A DNA stretch of 64,000 nt from Acidithiobacillus caldus ATCC 51756 (lineage in GTDB: Bacteria > Pseudomonadota > Gammaproteobacteria > Acidithiobacillales > Acidithiobacillaceae), in contig NZ_CP005986.1 of NCBI RefSeq assembly GCF_000175575.2, positions 2,713,718 to 2,777,717 of the forward strand, written 5' to 3'. The notes under the pieces were generated by a model that ran no database searches, was not told the origin of the DNA, and saw only the letters and a program-made list of their open reading frames with translations. Shown one piece after another: positions 51,444 through 60,635 of the stretch. Numbering within the stretch: the first letter of the stretch is position 1; each line of letters starts with the position of its first letter. The translations under genes and the position numbers were made by a program.

Positions 51444-52335
51444 GACGAGACTCCGAGGGATATTCCGGTGACTTTCTGCGTCCTGAGAGCAGGGACCAGC
51501 CGTCGGCACGGATGGGTTCAGCGAACTCTATGGCATCGGCGTAGGCGGCCCGCACAAAGGGCTCCTGCTCCGGCAAGAGCCCCGACAGCACGAGGGTAGC
51601 GCCCGGCGCCAGGTATCCAACCAAGGTTGGCGCGAGCTCCACCAGCGGGTTGGCCAGAATGTTGGCCACCAACAAGGGCACCTGCATGGGCGGAACCTGT
51701 TCTGGAAGGTACCGCTGCAGGCGATGGGCAACGCCGTTCTTTTCCGCATTCTCGCCGGTTACCTGCAAGGCCAGCGGATCGTTGTCCACGCCAATGGCCC
51801 GATGGGCACCCAAGAGCAGGGCGGCGATGGCCAGAATACCCGAACCGCAGCCATAATCCATGAGGGTCTCGCCGCCCTTGACCTGCGCTTCGAGAAACTG
51901 CAGACACAGGGCCGTGGTGGCGTGGGCGCCGGTGCCAAAGGCCTGGCCAGGATCCAGACGCAGAACGAGATCCTGGGCCGGGAGCTCGGTCCAGGAGGGG
52001 GCTATCCACAGCCGGCCGAAGCGTCGGGCAGGGAAGGCCGCCTGCGTCAGCCCCACCCAATCGCGATCGACGACCATCTCCAGCCGTGGATGAAAATCGG
52101 TCCAGGGGCGACGCGCAAGCCACATCTCGAGTGCTTCACGAGGGTAGACCGCGGCATCGAAGAGGGCCTCGCAGCGCGTGTTGGGCCAATACTGACCCGC
52201 CGCAAAAACCGCAGTGGCATCCTCCGGCTCGAGAAAACTGACGGCCACGGCACCTGCTTCGAGCAGTTCCGCCTCGATTTCCGCTACTTCCGGCTCGGGA
52301 ATGTCCATCACCAGCTGCCACCACGCTGCGCTCAT
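51418..52335 (-). CDS. prmA: Ribosomal protein L11 methyltransferase
   Basis: Trimethylates several lysines of ribosomal protein L11. 305 residues with the N-terminal substrate domain and the AdoMet domain: [66 protein letters not shown] and [16 protein letters not shown], all PrmA signatures. It overlaps accC by 4 bases. Normal length (about 290-300). Confidence 0.95.
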   Translation of the reverse strand: MSAAWWQLVMDIPEPEVAEIEAELLEAGAVAVSFLEPEDATAVFAAGQYWPNTRCEALFDAAVYPREALEMWLARRPWTDFHPRLEMVVDRDWVGLTQAAFPARRFGRLWIAPSWTELPAQDLVLRLDPGQAFGTGAHATTALCLQFLEAQVKGGETLMDYGCGSGILAIAALLLGAHRAIGVDNDPLALQVTGENAEKNGVAHRLQRYLPEQVPPMQVPLLVANILANPLVELAPTLVGYLAPGATLVLSGLLPEQEPFVRAAYADAIEFAEPIRADGWSLLSGRRKSPEYPSESRHGSHLSAL

Positions 52336-53678
52336 AGATCCAGGAGTGCCTCGAGATAATGGATGTGAACGCTGCCGGCAGCAAACTGCCCATCGTCGAG
52401 AATACGCCGGTGCAGAGCGATGTTGCTCTGGATGCCCTCGATACTGGTCTCCCGCAGGGCGCTGCGCATGCGCTGCAGGGCCTCTTCGCGACTACCTCCG
52501 TGGGCGATGACCTTGGCGATCATGGAGTCGTAGAAGGGCGGCACGCGATAGCCCGCGTAGAGGTGACTGTCGACGCGGATGCCAGGACCGCCCGGGGCGT
52601 GCCATGCGGTGACCTGCCCTGGCGAGGGGACGAAACGCTCGGGATCCTCGGCGTTGATCCGACACTCCAGGGCATGACCGCGCAGAACGACGTCTGCCTG
52701 GCGCAAGCCCAGCGGCAGTCCTGCAGCCACGCGGATCTGGGCCTTGACGATGTCGATCCCGGTGATGGCTTCCGTCACCGGATGCTCCACCTGGACGCGG
52801 GTATTCATCTCGATGAAATAGAAGGTCTCGCTGACGGGCTCGTAGAGGAACTCGATGGTACCGGCACCGCGGTAACCCATGAGCTCACAGGCCTGCACCA
52901 CGGCAGCACCGATGCGCTCGCGCTGCTCCGGGTGGATACCGGGCGCCGGCGCCTCCTCGATGACCTTCTGATGCCGCCGTTGCGTGGAACAGTCGCGCTC
53001 GCCCAGGTGAATACAATGTCCGTGGGCATCACACAGCACCTGAAATTCGATGTGCCGCGGCGTCTCCAGGAATTTTTCCATGTACAGGACTGGATTTCCG
53101 AAGGCACGCGCCGCCTCCGCCCGGGTCAGGTTGACGGCATTCATGAGGTGCGCCTCGGTGTGCACCACCCGCATGCCACGCCCGCCGCCGCCACCTGCCG
53201 CCTTGAGAATGACCGGATAGCCGATCTCCCGGGCGAGGGCCTTGATGGCCTCGGGCGCATCGGGCAGAGGGCCGTCGGATCCGGGCACGCAGGGCACGCC
53301 AGCCTTGAGCATGGCCTGCTTGGCGGCAATCTTGTCGCCCATGAGACGGATGGTCTCGGGTCGCGGACCGATAAAGGCAAAGCCGCTCTTCTCCACCCGC
53401 TCGGCAAAATCGGCATTCTCGGACAAAAACCCGTAGCCCGGGTGAATCGCCTCGGCATCGGTGACCTCGGCGGCGGCGATGACGGCGGGGATGTTCAGAT
53501 AACTGCGATCGCTGGGTGCAGGACCGATGCAAACGGACTCGTCGGCTAGCTTCACGTGCATGAGGTCGCGGTCGGGCTCGGAATGCACCGCTACGGTACG
53601 AATCCCCAGCTCACGACAGGCGCGCTGCACGCGCAGGGCAATCTCGCCGCGGTTGGCAATGAGGATCTTGCCAAACAT
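52332..53678 (-). CDS. accC: Biotin carboxylase subunit of acetyl-CoA carboxylase
   Basis: ATP-dependent carboxylation of the biotin on AccB. 448 residues: [29 protein letters not shown]-grasp with [70 protein letters not shown] and [15 protein letters not shown] at 53678; the open frame to 53717 includes AccB-side sequence and is rejected. Precedes prmA and follows accB by 1 bp. Confidence 0.96.
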   Translation of the reverse strand: MFGKILIANRGEIALRVQRACRELGIRTVAVHSEPDRDLMHVKLADESVCIGPAPSDRSYLNIPAVIAAAEVTDAEAIHPGYGFLSENADFAERVEKSGFAFIGPRPETIRLMGDKIAAKQAMLKAGVPCVPGSDGPLPDAPEAIKALAREIGYPVILKAAGGGGGRGMRVVHTEAHLMNAVNLTRAEAARAFGNPVLYMEKFLETPRHIEFQVLCDAHGHCIHLGERDCSTQRRHQKVIEEAPAPGIHPEQRERIGAAVVQACELMGYRGAGTIEFLYEPVSETFYFIEMNTRVQVEHPVTEAITGIDIVKAQIRVAAGLPLGLRQADVVLRGHALECRINAEDPERFVPSPGQVTAWHAPGGPGIRVDSHLYAGYRVPPFYDSMIAKVIAHGGSREEALQRMRSALRETSIEGIQSNIALHRRILDDGQFAAGSVHIHYLEALLDL

Positions 53679-53679
53679 G

Positions 53680-54177
53680 TCAAGACTCGGGGGCGATGAT
53701 GAACAGGGGCTCGCCATACTCCACGGGTTGTCCGTTGCCCACGAGGATTTTCACGATCTTGCCCGAAACATCGGCCTCGATCTCATTGAGCAGCTTCATG
53801 GCCTCGATGATGCACAGAGTCTGCCCAGCCTTCACCAGCTGTCCCTCTTCCACGAAGGGAGGTGCCTCAGGGGCGGGCGCGCGATAGAAGGTGCCCACCA
53901 TGGGCGACTTGATCATATAACCCTGCGGTACGCCACCCTCCGCCTCGCTGGTTTTAGCGGGCGACTCCGCCGCGGGAGCACTCCCTGCCGCGGCCGTCAT
54001 AGCGCCCGTCTGGCCCATGGGCAGGTAGGCGTAGGGCGGTAGCGACGTGGGAGTGGCACTGGTTTGGGGCAGGTGACGCGTGATGCGCACCTTGCTGTCG
54101 CCCTCCACCACCTCGATCTCGTCGATGCCGCTCTTTTGTAGAAGCTCGGTCAGCCGTCGGATGAATTGAATATCCAT
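53680..54177 (-). CDS. accB: Biotin carboxyl carrier protein
   Basis: Carrier subunit of acetyl-CoA carboxylase, 165 residues. N-terminal [26 protein letters not shown], an Ala/Pro/Ser linker, and the biotinyl domain with biotin Lys128 in [24 protein letters not shown]. The ATG at 54177 is standard. Lies 22 bp downstream of aroQ. Confidence 0.95.
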   Translation of the reverse strand: MDIQFIRRLTELLQKSGIDEIEVVEGDSKVRITRHLPQTSATPTSLPPYAYLPMGQTGAMTAAAGSAPAAESPAKTSEAEGGVPQGYMIKSPMVGTFYRAPAPEAPPFVEEGQLVKAGQTLCIIEAMKLLNEIEADVSGKIVKILVGNGQPVEYGEPLFIIAPES

Positions 54178-54199
54178 GTTCCTTCCTCGTGGAATGTTT

Positions 54200-54670
54200 T
54201 TAGGCATTGGGAAATCCGTTACCGGTAGCGAAGCGCCGCGCTATGGCGTCCAGGGCCAGGGAATACCCCTCCGCGCCAAGACCCGTGATGAGTCCGCTGG
54301 CGATGTCGGAAAAGTAGGAATGACGGCGGAAGGGTTCGCGCGCGTGGATGTTGGACAGATGCACTTCGATGAAGGGAATGGCCACCGCCGCAAGGGCATC
54401 GCGCAGGGCGACACTGGTGTGGGTGAAGGCGGCCGGATTGAGAACGATGTGGGTGACACCCTGTGTCGGCGCCTGCTGCACGGCATCCACCAAGACGTGC
54501 TCGGCATTGCTTTGCAGGCTATGCAGGAGCCAGCCGCGGCCTTCGGCCTCGGTTTTCAGACGGGCATCGATCTCGGCCAGGGTCGTTCGTCCGTAATGAT
54601 CCGGCTCCCGGCGACCCAGCAGATTCAGGTTCGGACCGTGCAGAACCAGGACATGTATCTGGGCAGACAT
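54200..54670 (-). CDS. aroQ: 3-dehydroquinate dehydratase, type II
   Basis: Trans-dehydration of 3-dehydroquinate in the shikimate pathway. 156 residues with [21 protein letters not shown] (catalytic Tyr of the lid), [18 protein letters not shown] (active-site His) and [25 protein letters not shown]. The ATG at 54670 is chosen; an ATG three codons upstream (54679) exists. First gene of the aroQ-accB-accC-prmA-DUF3426-fis operon. Confidence 0.95.
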   Translation of the reverse strand: MSAQIHVLVLHGPNLNLLGRREPDHYGRTTLAEIDARLKTEAEGRGWLLHSLQSNAEHVLVDAVQQAPTQGVTHIVLNPAAFTHTSVALRDALAAVAIPFIEVHLSNIHAREPFRRHSYFSDIASGLITGLGAEGYSLALDAIARRFATGNGFPNA

Positions 54671-54748
54671 AGGCTCCAAGACGTTTTGGAAAGGCCTGAG
54701 TCTGCCGCAAATGGGGGCATAAATCTAGGCGGGGCGGATGCCCCAGGG

Positions 54749-55348
54749 TCAGAAATGGTCCGTGTGCAACCAGTCACGGACGGGAAGGCGATTGCGCGGC
54801 CAATCGTTACCCACCCCCTTGCCCACGGCGATCATGTACCCGATGGCATAATCCTCGGGCAGGTGAATCAGCCGGGCGACAGCGTCAAAGTCAAAACCGT
54901 CCATGGGGCAGCTGTCCAGACCCAGGTCCTGTGCCACCAGCATCAGGGTCATGCCGAAGATGCCGAGACTGCGCATGGCCTCATCGCGCGCCACCTGCGC
55001 CTTGCCGCGGTAGTACTCGTCCAGCTTGGGCAAAAGGAAATCCTGGACGGGTTGGGGAGCCGTTGCCCAGTAGCGCGCCGGTGACTCCTCCCAGGCCTTT
55101 AGGTCGGCGCAGAGAGTGAAAAGCGCCGAGGCATCGGTTACCTGCGCCTGCCCCCAGGCCACCTCGCGGATGGCGGACCGCAGTTGCGGATCCTGGACGT
55201 CCAGGATGCGCCAATGTTGGATGTTGTAAGCACTGGGCGCGAGCGCTGCCGTCTCCAAGAGCACCCGGCGCGTCTCCGGCGACAAGGGATGGTGGGGATC
55301 AAAGGACTTGGTAGCCCGACGCTTTTGCACTGCGGTGATGACATCCAT
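54749..55348 (-). CDS. NAD(P)H nitroreductase family protein
   Basis: A 199-residue FMN-dependent nitroreductase-fold enzyme. N-terminal AVQKRRATKSFDPHHPLSPETRRVLLETAALAPSAYNIQHWRILDVQD carries the FMN-binding RRATKSFDP and SAYNIQHWR segments. The C-terminal GLDSCPMDGFDFDAVARLI, GYMIAVGKG also matches. Likely reduces nitro or quinone compounds using NADPH; substrate unknown. Isolated gene with an AT-rich region upstream (55349-55666). Confidence 0.88.
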   Translation of the reverse strand: MDVITAVQKRRATKSFDPHHPLSPETRRVLLETAALAPSAYNIQHWRILDVQDPQLRSAIREVAWGQAQVTDASALFTLCADLKAWEESPARYWATAPQPVQDFLLPKLDEYYRGKAQVARDEAMRSLGIFGMTLMLVAQDLGLDSCPMDGFDFDAVARLIHLPEDYAIGYMIAVGKGVGNDWPRNRLPVRDWLHTDHF

Positions 55349-55666
55349 ACCGGCAACTCCTACTGAAAAAGAAGGATGGCCATATTAACACCGACTGGTT
55401 GGTATGCGCCAATGCCCTCGCACCGTATGCCCTGGGCAAGATCGCCGTGGCGCTCGCACAAGCCCATCCGCATATGATAATAATCGACTATTATATTTAA
55501 TTATCCCCATTCAATATCAATAGATTTTATCTGTGGATAAATCCCTTGCTGAATACCCTGGGCTGAACTATACCGAACGCCAGAGGGGTTCTTATCTGAG
55601 ACCGGTGCCCGTCCCATATCAAAGACGCCGTACGCGGGGGGATGATCGGTCTTATCGGAGGAAGGA
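55349..55666. other. AT-rich intergenic region, 318 bp
   Basis: Between the nitroreductase and the OprD-like porin, much more AT-rich than neighbours in the middle (55470-55545). It holds a Fur-box-like dyad (55476-55494), a TTTATC-TGTG-GATAAA dyad with a perfect DnaA-box core (55526-55541) and a TTATCCCCA (55501-55509). One plus-strand frame from about 55394 to 55500 reads NTDWLVCANALAPYALGKIAVALAQAH without a start; this may be a coding remnant. No gene is supported. Confidence 0.6.
55476..55494. promoter_or_regulatory. Fur-box-like inverted repeat upstream of OprD-like porin
   Basis: ATAATA-ATCGAC-TATTAT (55477-55494), preceded by G, is a 6-6-6 dyad with a GATAAT half like the Fur consensus. 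It lies about 170 bp upstream of the porin start; regulation is only suggested. Confidence 0.4.
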
Positions 55667-57130
55667 ATGGAAAAGCATCGGAGATTCACAGAGTCCAAAA
55701 AACCACATTCCGATAATCGCGGGTGTTTGCGGTTCGTGCTCGCCTTGGCACTTGCCGGGAGCGCCCCCTTGGCTTTGGGGGCAGACCCAGGGAACGACAA
55801 CACCTTGTCGCCACCGGCCCAGTTCATTCATAAACTCTTGCCTGAGACCAAGATCGACGCCATGGTCGGTCTGATCAATTTCAGTTACCTGAACCATGGC
55901 CACAGCCAGGAAGACACGCACGCCAACGCCATTGGCGGGCACGTTTACATCCACAGCCCAGAGCTGTATGGCCTGAGTGTGGGTGTGGCCGCAAATTTCG
56001 CCACCTGGACTGGCTTTTATCTGCACAACGATCCAGAACTGACCGGCCCCTATCCCAGTCACGGCATGGCGGCATTGCGCAATGCCTATCTGCAGTATAC
56101 CTACGGACCGGTGGTGCTGCGCGGCGGCCGCCTGTTCATTCAGACACCCTACGTCAACATGGACTATTATACCTTCAGCCCGCGCGCTTTCACTGGCGTA
56201 GCGACGGTCATCGACATCATCGGCGGCGGCAAGGCCGATCAATGGTCTGGCACCGGACCCCTACAGTTGGCCGGATCACCCGCCACCTTGAGCGTCTTTG
56301 CCGGGCGCATGTACAGCTACGAGAGTCGCTACTCACCGGAGTTCACCACCGGTAACCGGTATAGCAGCACCCACAACAACGGCTTTTACGTCCTGGGCGC
56401 ACGCTACGCCGGAGCAGTGGTGGGTAACCCCTTCGCCCTACAGGCTTGGTATTATAATTTCTACGGCTTTTCTACGCTCTTTTACGGACAGGCGGATCTG
56501 CGTCACCCGCTGAGCTCCGGACAGAGCCTTTTTGCCGGCTTTCAAGTGGTAAGTCAGGGGACTTCGGGTACCGGTGGCTATTTACCCGAATTGAACGCGA
56601 CGTCCGTCCGAGCCGAAGTCTATGGCGCGAAGCTCGGCTACGCTTTCAACGATAATCGCGACAGCGTTGCCCTGGTCTATGACTATAGCCCCGTCAACTA
56701 CAGTGCCTTCCGCCACGGCGGTATGCTCCACCCCTACAACGATCTTTCCGGGACGCTGTACACCACCACCATGCAGACGGGCATCTCGGACTACGGCCCG
56801 GGTTTTGCTTACGGAATCACCTCCAATTTTTCGTTGTTGGCGAAAAAGCTGCAGATCAGTGCCAGCTTCATTCGCTACCTGGTGCGATATGGCTACGGTG
56901 GCAGCGTCTACACCTACAATGGGGCTTACGGATTTCCCACCGGAGAGGCCATCCCCAATCAGAACCTCTGGTCTATGGATGTGGGTTTTTCCTACGACCT
57001 ATCGTCTGTGCTGAAAGGTTTGACCGTCGCCGATTATACCGATATATCGGTGGCCGGTAATCGCGCCGGTTATCCCCACTATACCAATCCGTATTTCAGT
57101 AATCGATTTTATTTCAAATACCATTTTTAG
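55667..57130 (+). CDS. OprD-like outer-membrane porin
   Basis: A 487-residue beta-barrel porin. Signal peptide around residue 20-38 (RFVLALALAGSAPLALG) after a charged start; the body alternates aromatic and polar residues (HGMAALRNAYLQYTYGPVVLRGGRLFIQTPYVNMDYYTF; GAKLGYAFNDNRDSVALVYDYSPVNYSAF) as in OprD-family substrate-specific porins, and ends in Phe (YFKYHF). TATCGGAGGAAGGA just ahead of the ATG. Substrate unknown; amino acids or short peptides in the family. Much of the upstream region looks regulated. Confidence 0.83.
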   Translation: MEKHRRFTESKKPHSDNRGCLRFVLALALAGSAPLALGADPGNDNTLSPPAQFIHKLLPETKIDAMVGLINFSYLNHGHSQEDTHANAIGGHVYIHSPELYGLSVGVAANFATWTGFYLHNDPELTGPYPSHGMAALRNAYLQYTYGPVVLRGGRLFIQTPYVNMDYYTFSPRAFTGVATVIDIIGGGKADQWSGTGPLQLAGSPATLSVFAGRMYSYESRYSPEFTTGNRYSSTHNNGFYVLGARYAGAVVGNPFALQAWYYNFYGFSTLFYGQADLRHPLSSGQSLFAGFQVVSQGTSGTGGYLPELNATSVRAEVYGAKLGYAFNDNRDSVALVYDYSPVNYSAFRHGGMLHPYNDLSGTLYTTTMQTGISDYGPGFAYGITSNFSLLAKKLQISASFIRYLVRYGYGGSVYTYNGAYGFPTGEAIPNQNLWSMDVGFSYDLSSVLKGLTVADYTDISVAGNRAGYPHYTNPYFSNRFYFKYHF

Positions 57131-57343
57131 GGGGAGAGGCAACTGTTGAGATCTCAAGAAGCACAGCGGGTTGAGGCGAACGACAGAGGTATGGGCCAAA
57201 CTCGACGAACTCAGAGTGGTTACCTCGTACCGATGCAAAAGGTCGCCCGGCACGCAGGGAGACTTCGGCATCCCCAGAACGGGGGCCGGCCCGGACGCTG
57301 AACCCTTTGATGCCACATCACGGGCAAGGTGGAATGACGTTGA

Positions 57344-57420
57344 TGGGGTGGCTGATGGGGCTCGAACCCACGACAACCGGAATCACAATCCGGGGCTCTA
57401 CCTGCTGAGCTACAGCCACC
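57344..57420 (-). tRNA. tRNA-His (GTG)
   Basis: The minus strand folds into a full tRNA: acceptor GTGGCTG with CAGCCAC, discriminator C, encoded CCA, D-arm GTAGCTCAGCAGGTAGAGC, anticodon loop with GTG (histidine), and the GGGTTCGAGCCCC T-arm. The extra 5' G (base 57420) pairs with C73, the identity element of tRNA-His. It lies just outside the IS element. Confidence 0.97.
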
Positions 57421-57461
57421 ACTGAGCCTTAGATGATAGTGGCTCCTGCGCGCCGGTGCAA

Positions 57462-57466
57462 GGTCA
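57462..57466. repeat. Target-site duplication, left copy
   Basis: GGTCA immediately outside the left inverted repeat; the identical GGTCA is at 58554-58558. A 5-bp direct duplication, typical of transposition. Confidence 0.8.
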
Positions 57467-58504
57467 TGTATGCGTCCACCACCTTTGGCACTGGGGCTGA
57501 TGTTGCAGGAGGAAGGATAGCGGTGGTTGTTGGCCGAGTCGATGGTGTGGTCGTTCGGCGTTGTAGAAGACGAGCCACTCGGCGAGTTTTTGGTTGAAGC
57601 GGGCGAGGTCGGTGAAGAGCAGGTCTTCGTGGTAGTCGACGAAGGATTCCTGGATGGTGCGATTGAAGCGTTCGGCATGGGCATTCATTTTTGGGGTCTT
57701 GGGGTAGGTATACCAACGGGCGATCTGCTGTTCCGTGAGGGTTTGGGCGAAGCCCGCCTCAAACTCGGAGCCGTTGTCGGAGAGCAGCACCTGGGGCTTT
57801 TGCGGGAGCAGATCCAGGACGGCGGCGAGGGCCGCCTGGGTGTGGCGTGTGGCTTTGCTGGGTAAAGCGACGGCCAAGGCAAAGGCGCTGGCTGGGTCGA
57901 TGAAGGTGACGAGGTAGCGTTTCAGCCCGTCGCGAACCCGCTCGATAGTGTCCACCGCCAGGCACTGCAAGGCAGTGGTGGCCACCCCCTTGGGCTTGCG
58001 CGGCTTGCGAGAACGCTGCATAGGCTTGGGGCGACCACGGGCATCGAGGCGCGCGGGGCTGTGGCGCATTTTATCCGGTGCACGGGCGATGATTCTGCCG
58101 AGGGTGGACACCGATGGCAGCGCGATACCCTTCTCCGCACACCAGGGGCGCAGCAGGACGTGCAGCTTGTCCTTGCCGAGATTGGGGTGAAGAATACGTA
58201 GCCGCCGGATTTCCGCTACCAGCCTGGGGTCGGTCTTGGGGCTGCGTCGGCGTTTGGGCGCGCTGGACTGGCTGGCCAGGGCGGCGGGATTGCCGCCTTC
58301 GGCCTTCAAGGCCGCTCGCCACCGATAGAGCGTCCTTCGGGACACCCCAAAGGCATCGCAGGCGGCCACCAAACCGTGTTTGTCCCAGAACTGTACAATT
58401 CTGAGTCGTTCTTGTGCATCTTTCGGAGTCATCTCCCAACGATGCCCCAAGCCCGCTACCCGGTAAAACCCTCGGATCCGGTACCCGACATGTTGAACCT
58501 GCAT
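57464..58504 (-). CDS. IS481-type DDE transposase
   Basis: A 346-residue transposase with an N-terminal HTH (LRIVQFWDKHGLVAACDAFGVSRRTLYRWR) and an integrase core: catalytic triad Asp185 (AVDTIER), Asp243 (LLSDNGSEF), Glu278 (NAHAERFNRTIQESF), a DDX34E arrangement. Ends WWTHT. The ATG at 58504 is used, with GGGAGGAG ahead. The stop codon (TGA) lies in the 5-bp target duplication, just outside the left inverted repeat, so this copy borrows its stop from the target. Probably functional. Confidence 0.9.
   Translation of the reverse strand: MQVQHVGYRIRGFYRVAGLGHRWEMTPKDAQERLRIVQFWDKHGLVAACDAFGVSRRTLYRWRAALKAEGGNPAALASQSSAPKRRRSPKTDPRLVAEIRRLRILHPNLGKDKLHVLLRPWCAEKGIALPSVSTLGRIIARAPDKMRHSPARLDARGRPKPMQRSRKPRKPKGVATTALQCLAVDTIERVRDGLKRYLVTFIDPASAFALAVALPSKATRHTQAALAAVLDLLPQKPQVLLSDNGSEFEAGFAQTLTEQQIARWYTYPKTPKMNAHAERFNRTIQESFVDYHEDLLFTDLARFNQKLAEWLVFYNAERPHHRLGQQPPLSFLLQHQPQCQRWWTHT
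57467..57492 (+). repeat. Left terminal inverted repeat of IS
   Basis: TGTATGCGTCCACC then ACCTTTGGCACT; the last 12 bases are identical to the right end read inward and the first part matches with one gap (TG-AT-GT-CAC). Confidence 0.82.
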
Positions 58505-58526
58505 GGCACTCCTCCCTCGCCAAAGA

Positions 58527-58553
58527 AGTGCCAAAGGTTTGTGAACTTATGCA
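58527..58553 (-). repeat. Right terminal inverted repeat of IS
   Basis: Inward reading TGCATAAGTTCACAA then ACCTTTGGCACT; pairs with the left end. Overlaps the region just ahead of the transposase start. Confidence 0.82.
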
Positions 58554-58558
58554 GGTCA
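58554..58558. repeat. Target-site duplication, right copy
   Basis: GGTCA directly after the right inverted repeat, identical to 57462-57466. Confidence 0.8.
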
Positions 58559-58601
58559 CCAAACCCGTCCACCGGCGCAGTCTGACAGACCATGGCGGCG
58601 A

Positions 58602-58934
58602 TCAGGGCGGGCTGACTCGGATCTTTGGCCGCACCTTGGCGGCGAGTTTGACACCGACCACTGCCGCCAACGCCGCAGGACCGGTGAAAACGCCATGCCG
58701 TTCACGGTAATCCAGGATAGCCTGGGCGCGCTTTTCGCCGATTCCCGATAGACAGCGCAAGGTAGCAAGATCAGCGCTGTTGATGTCGACGCGATCGGGG
58801 CAATGAGCAGCGCTCTTGCGTGCCGCTTCTACCTTTTCCGGCGCGAACCCCAGAGCGATCAGACTGACCAGAACCAAAACGCCGACCGCGCTCTTGCGCT
58901 GGGCGTGTGCCCTGGCGCAGGCGCTACCGCGCAA
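58602..58934 (-). CDS. ComEA-like helix-hairpin-helix DNA-binding protein
   Basis: A 110-residue exported or membrane-anchored DNA-binding protein from a TTG start at 58934 (a longer frame open to 59000 overlaps hinT). N-terminal hydrophobic signal (VGVLVLVSLIALG), then the ComEA HhH domain: VDINSADLATLRCLSGIGEKRAQAILDYRERHGVFTG. ComEA binds incoming DNA in the periplasm during natural transformation and works with a type IV pilus; pil genes are elsewhere in this window. Start uncertain. Confidence 0.85.
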   Translation of the reverse strand: MRGSACARAHAQRKSAVGVLVLVSLIALGFAPEKVEAARKSAAHCPDRVDINSADLATLRCLSGIGEKRAQAILDYRERHGVFTGPAALAAVVGVKLAAKVRPKIRVSPP

Positions 58935-59319
58935 GGGCCGCTCGTAGGGATCTGCCCATGGCGGCGCGTTCTTCGGCACTGCTTTCTCGAGCCAGAGCAA
59001 AATTGAGATCGCTGATGGCGTTCATGGGCACCAGGTGTACGTGCGTGTGCGGGACCTCGAGTCCGGCCACCATCACCCCCACGCGTAGACAACCCGTCAC
59101 TTTTTCGATGGCCGGCACCACCCGCTTGGCGAAGGGCAGGAGGCCCGCCAGGGTGGCGTCGTCCAGCGTGAAAAGATAATCGTGCTCACGCTTGGGGACG
59201 ACCAGGGTGTGCCCCGGATGAATGGGACGAATGTCCAGGAAGGCGAGGTAGTGCTCGTCCTCCAGGATCTTTTCTGCCGGTATCTCACCGTTGATGATGC
59301 GCGTGAACAGGGTAGCCAT
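58924..59319 (-). CDS. hinT: HIT-family hydrolase HinT
   Basis: Purine nucleoside phosphoramidase, 131 residues. FTRIINGEIPAEKILEDEHYLAFLDIRPIHPGHTLVVPK at the start and the histidine triad VPHTHVHLVPMN (H91, H93, H95). ATG at 59319; the open frame upstream to 59637 is antisense to hemL's end and is rejected. Between hemL and comEA in a minus-strand operon. Confidence 0.93.
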   Translation of the reverse strand: MATLFTRIINGEIPAEKILEDEHYLAFLDIRPIHPGHTLVVPKREHDYLFTLDDATLAGLLPFAKRVVPAIEKVTGCLRVGVMVAGLEVPHTHVHLVPMNAISDLNFALARESSAEERAAMGRSLRAALAR

Positions 59320-59351
59320 GGTGTTTCGCTCCTCCGGAAACTCAAGGGTTT

Positions 59352-60635
59352 TTACAAGGTGGCAAAGGCTTTCTCGGTGGCCTCGAGGGTACGGGCGATG
59401 ACCGTCTCGTCGTGGGCTGCCGAGAGAAAACCGGCCTCGAAGGCACTGGGGGCAAGGTAGACGCCCTGCCCCAGGAGGGCGTGGAAGAAGCGGGCGTAAC
59501 GCTCCGTGTCGGCGGCCATCACGTCCTGAAAGTTGCGCACTGGGCGGTCGCTGAAGAATATCCCGAACATACCCGGCACGGCATTGACCTCGAGGGCGAT
59601 ACCCTTCTGTGCCGCTTGCGCCTTGAGACCGCTGCACAGCACTTCGGTGTTTGTCGCAAGGCGGGCGTGGAAACCGGGCTGCTGCAAAAGCTCCAGGGTC
59701 TTCAGACCCGCGGCCATGGCCAGTGGATTGCCTGCCAGGGTTCCCGCCTGATAGACCGGCCCGTTGGGCGCTAGCTGATCCAGAATGGCCCGGCTGCCAC
59801 CCAAGGCCCCCACGGGCAGACCGCCGCCGATGATCTTGCCGAGGGTGGTGATATCGGGACGCACACCATACAGGGCCTGCGCGCCTCCGGCAGCTACCCG
59901 AAAGCCGGTCATCACCTCATCGAAGATGAGGAGGCTGCCAAAGCGGTCGCAGAGCGCGCGCAGCCCCTCCAGGAAACCTTCCGCCGGCGGCACACAACCC
60001 ATGTTGCCGGCGATGGGCTCGACGATGATGGCCGCGATATCGAATCCCCATTGCTCCAGGATTTCGGTGACGGCGGCCAGATCGTTGTAGGGCAACACCA
60101 GGGTATCTCGACTCAGTTCCTCTGGCACGCCGGCGCTGGAAGGCTGTCCCAGGGTCAGTGCACCGGAACCGGCCTTCACCAACAGACTGTCGCTGTGGCC
60201 GTGGTAGTTGCCTTCGAACTTGACGATCTTGTCGCGACGGGTCACCCCCCGGGCCAGCCGCACCGCCGACATGACTGCCTCGGTTCCACTACAGGTCATG
60301 CGCACCATCTCGATGCTGGGAACGAGATCGCAGACCATCTGCGCCATGCGCACTTCGATGGCCGTCGGTGCCCCGAAACTCAACCCCCTGCGCGCCACTT
60401 CCGCCACCGCCTCGAGTATCTCCGGGTGGGCGTGGCCGTGGATCATGGGTCCCCAGGATCCCACGTAATCGATGTAGCGCTGACCATCCACATCCCAGAG
60501 GTAGGGGCCTTGGGCGTGATCCATGAACAGGGGGTCGCCGCCCACGCCGCGAAAAGCTCGGACCGGCGAGTTGACCCCGCCGGGGATGACTTCCTGGGCA
60601 GTGCTGAAGAGTTCTGCAGAGTGAACTGTCTTCAC
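59352..60635 (-). CDS. hemL: Glutamate-1-semialdehyde 2,1-aminomutase
   Basis: PLP enzyme producing 5-aminolevulinate for haem and tetrapyrroles by the C5 pathway. 427 residues with [11 protein letters not shown] near the N-terminus, [34 protein letters not shown], and PLP-Lys267 in [17 protein letters not shown]. Start overlaps the thiE stop by 4 bases. With hemH at 36951, this places haem synthesis genes in the window. Confidence 0.96.
   Translation of the reverse strand: MKTVHSAELFSTAQEVIPGGVNSPVRAFRGVGGDPLFMDHAQGPYLWDVDGQRYIDYVGSWGPMIHGHAHPEILEAVAEVARRGLSFGAPTAIEVRMAQMVCDLVPSIEMVRMTCSGTEAVMSAVRLARGVTRRDKIVKFEGNYHGHSDSLLVKAGSGALTLGQPSSAGVPEELSRDTLVLPYNDLAAVTEILEQWGFDIAAIIVEPIAGNMGCVPPAEGFLEGLRALCDRFGSLLIFDEVMTGFRVAAGGAQALYGVRPDITTLGKIIGGGLPVGALGGSRAILDQLAPNGPVYQAGTLAGNPLAMAAGLKTLELLQQPGFHARLATNTEVLCSGLKAQAAQKGIALEVNAVPGMFGIFFSDRPVRNFQDVMAADTERYARFFHALLGQGVYLAPSAFEAGFLSAAHDETVIARTLEATEKAFATL

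Larger units (their letters stand above)
57467..58553. mobile_element. IS481-family-like insertion sequence, 1087 bp
   Basis: A complete element: terminal inverted repeats 57467-57492 and 58527-58553, transposase between them, and GGTCA duplicated on both sides (57462-57466, 58554-58558). The outer ends read TGTATGCG (left) and, inward, TGCATAAG (right). Located between tRNA-His and comEA, inside the gap of a broken 9-bp inverted repeat, so the insertion probably disrupted a hairpin. Confidence 0.88.

Noticed and set aside
57131..57343. Possible small RNA or second tRNA in the 213-bp gap after the porin
   Set aside because: No cloverleaf, promoter or terminator could be made out; only short GC-rich stretches.
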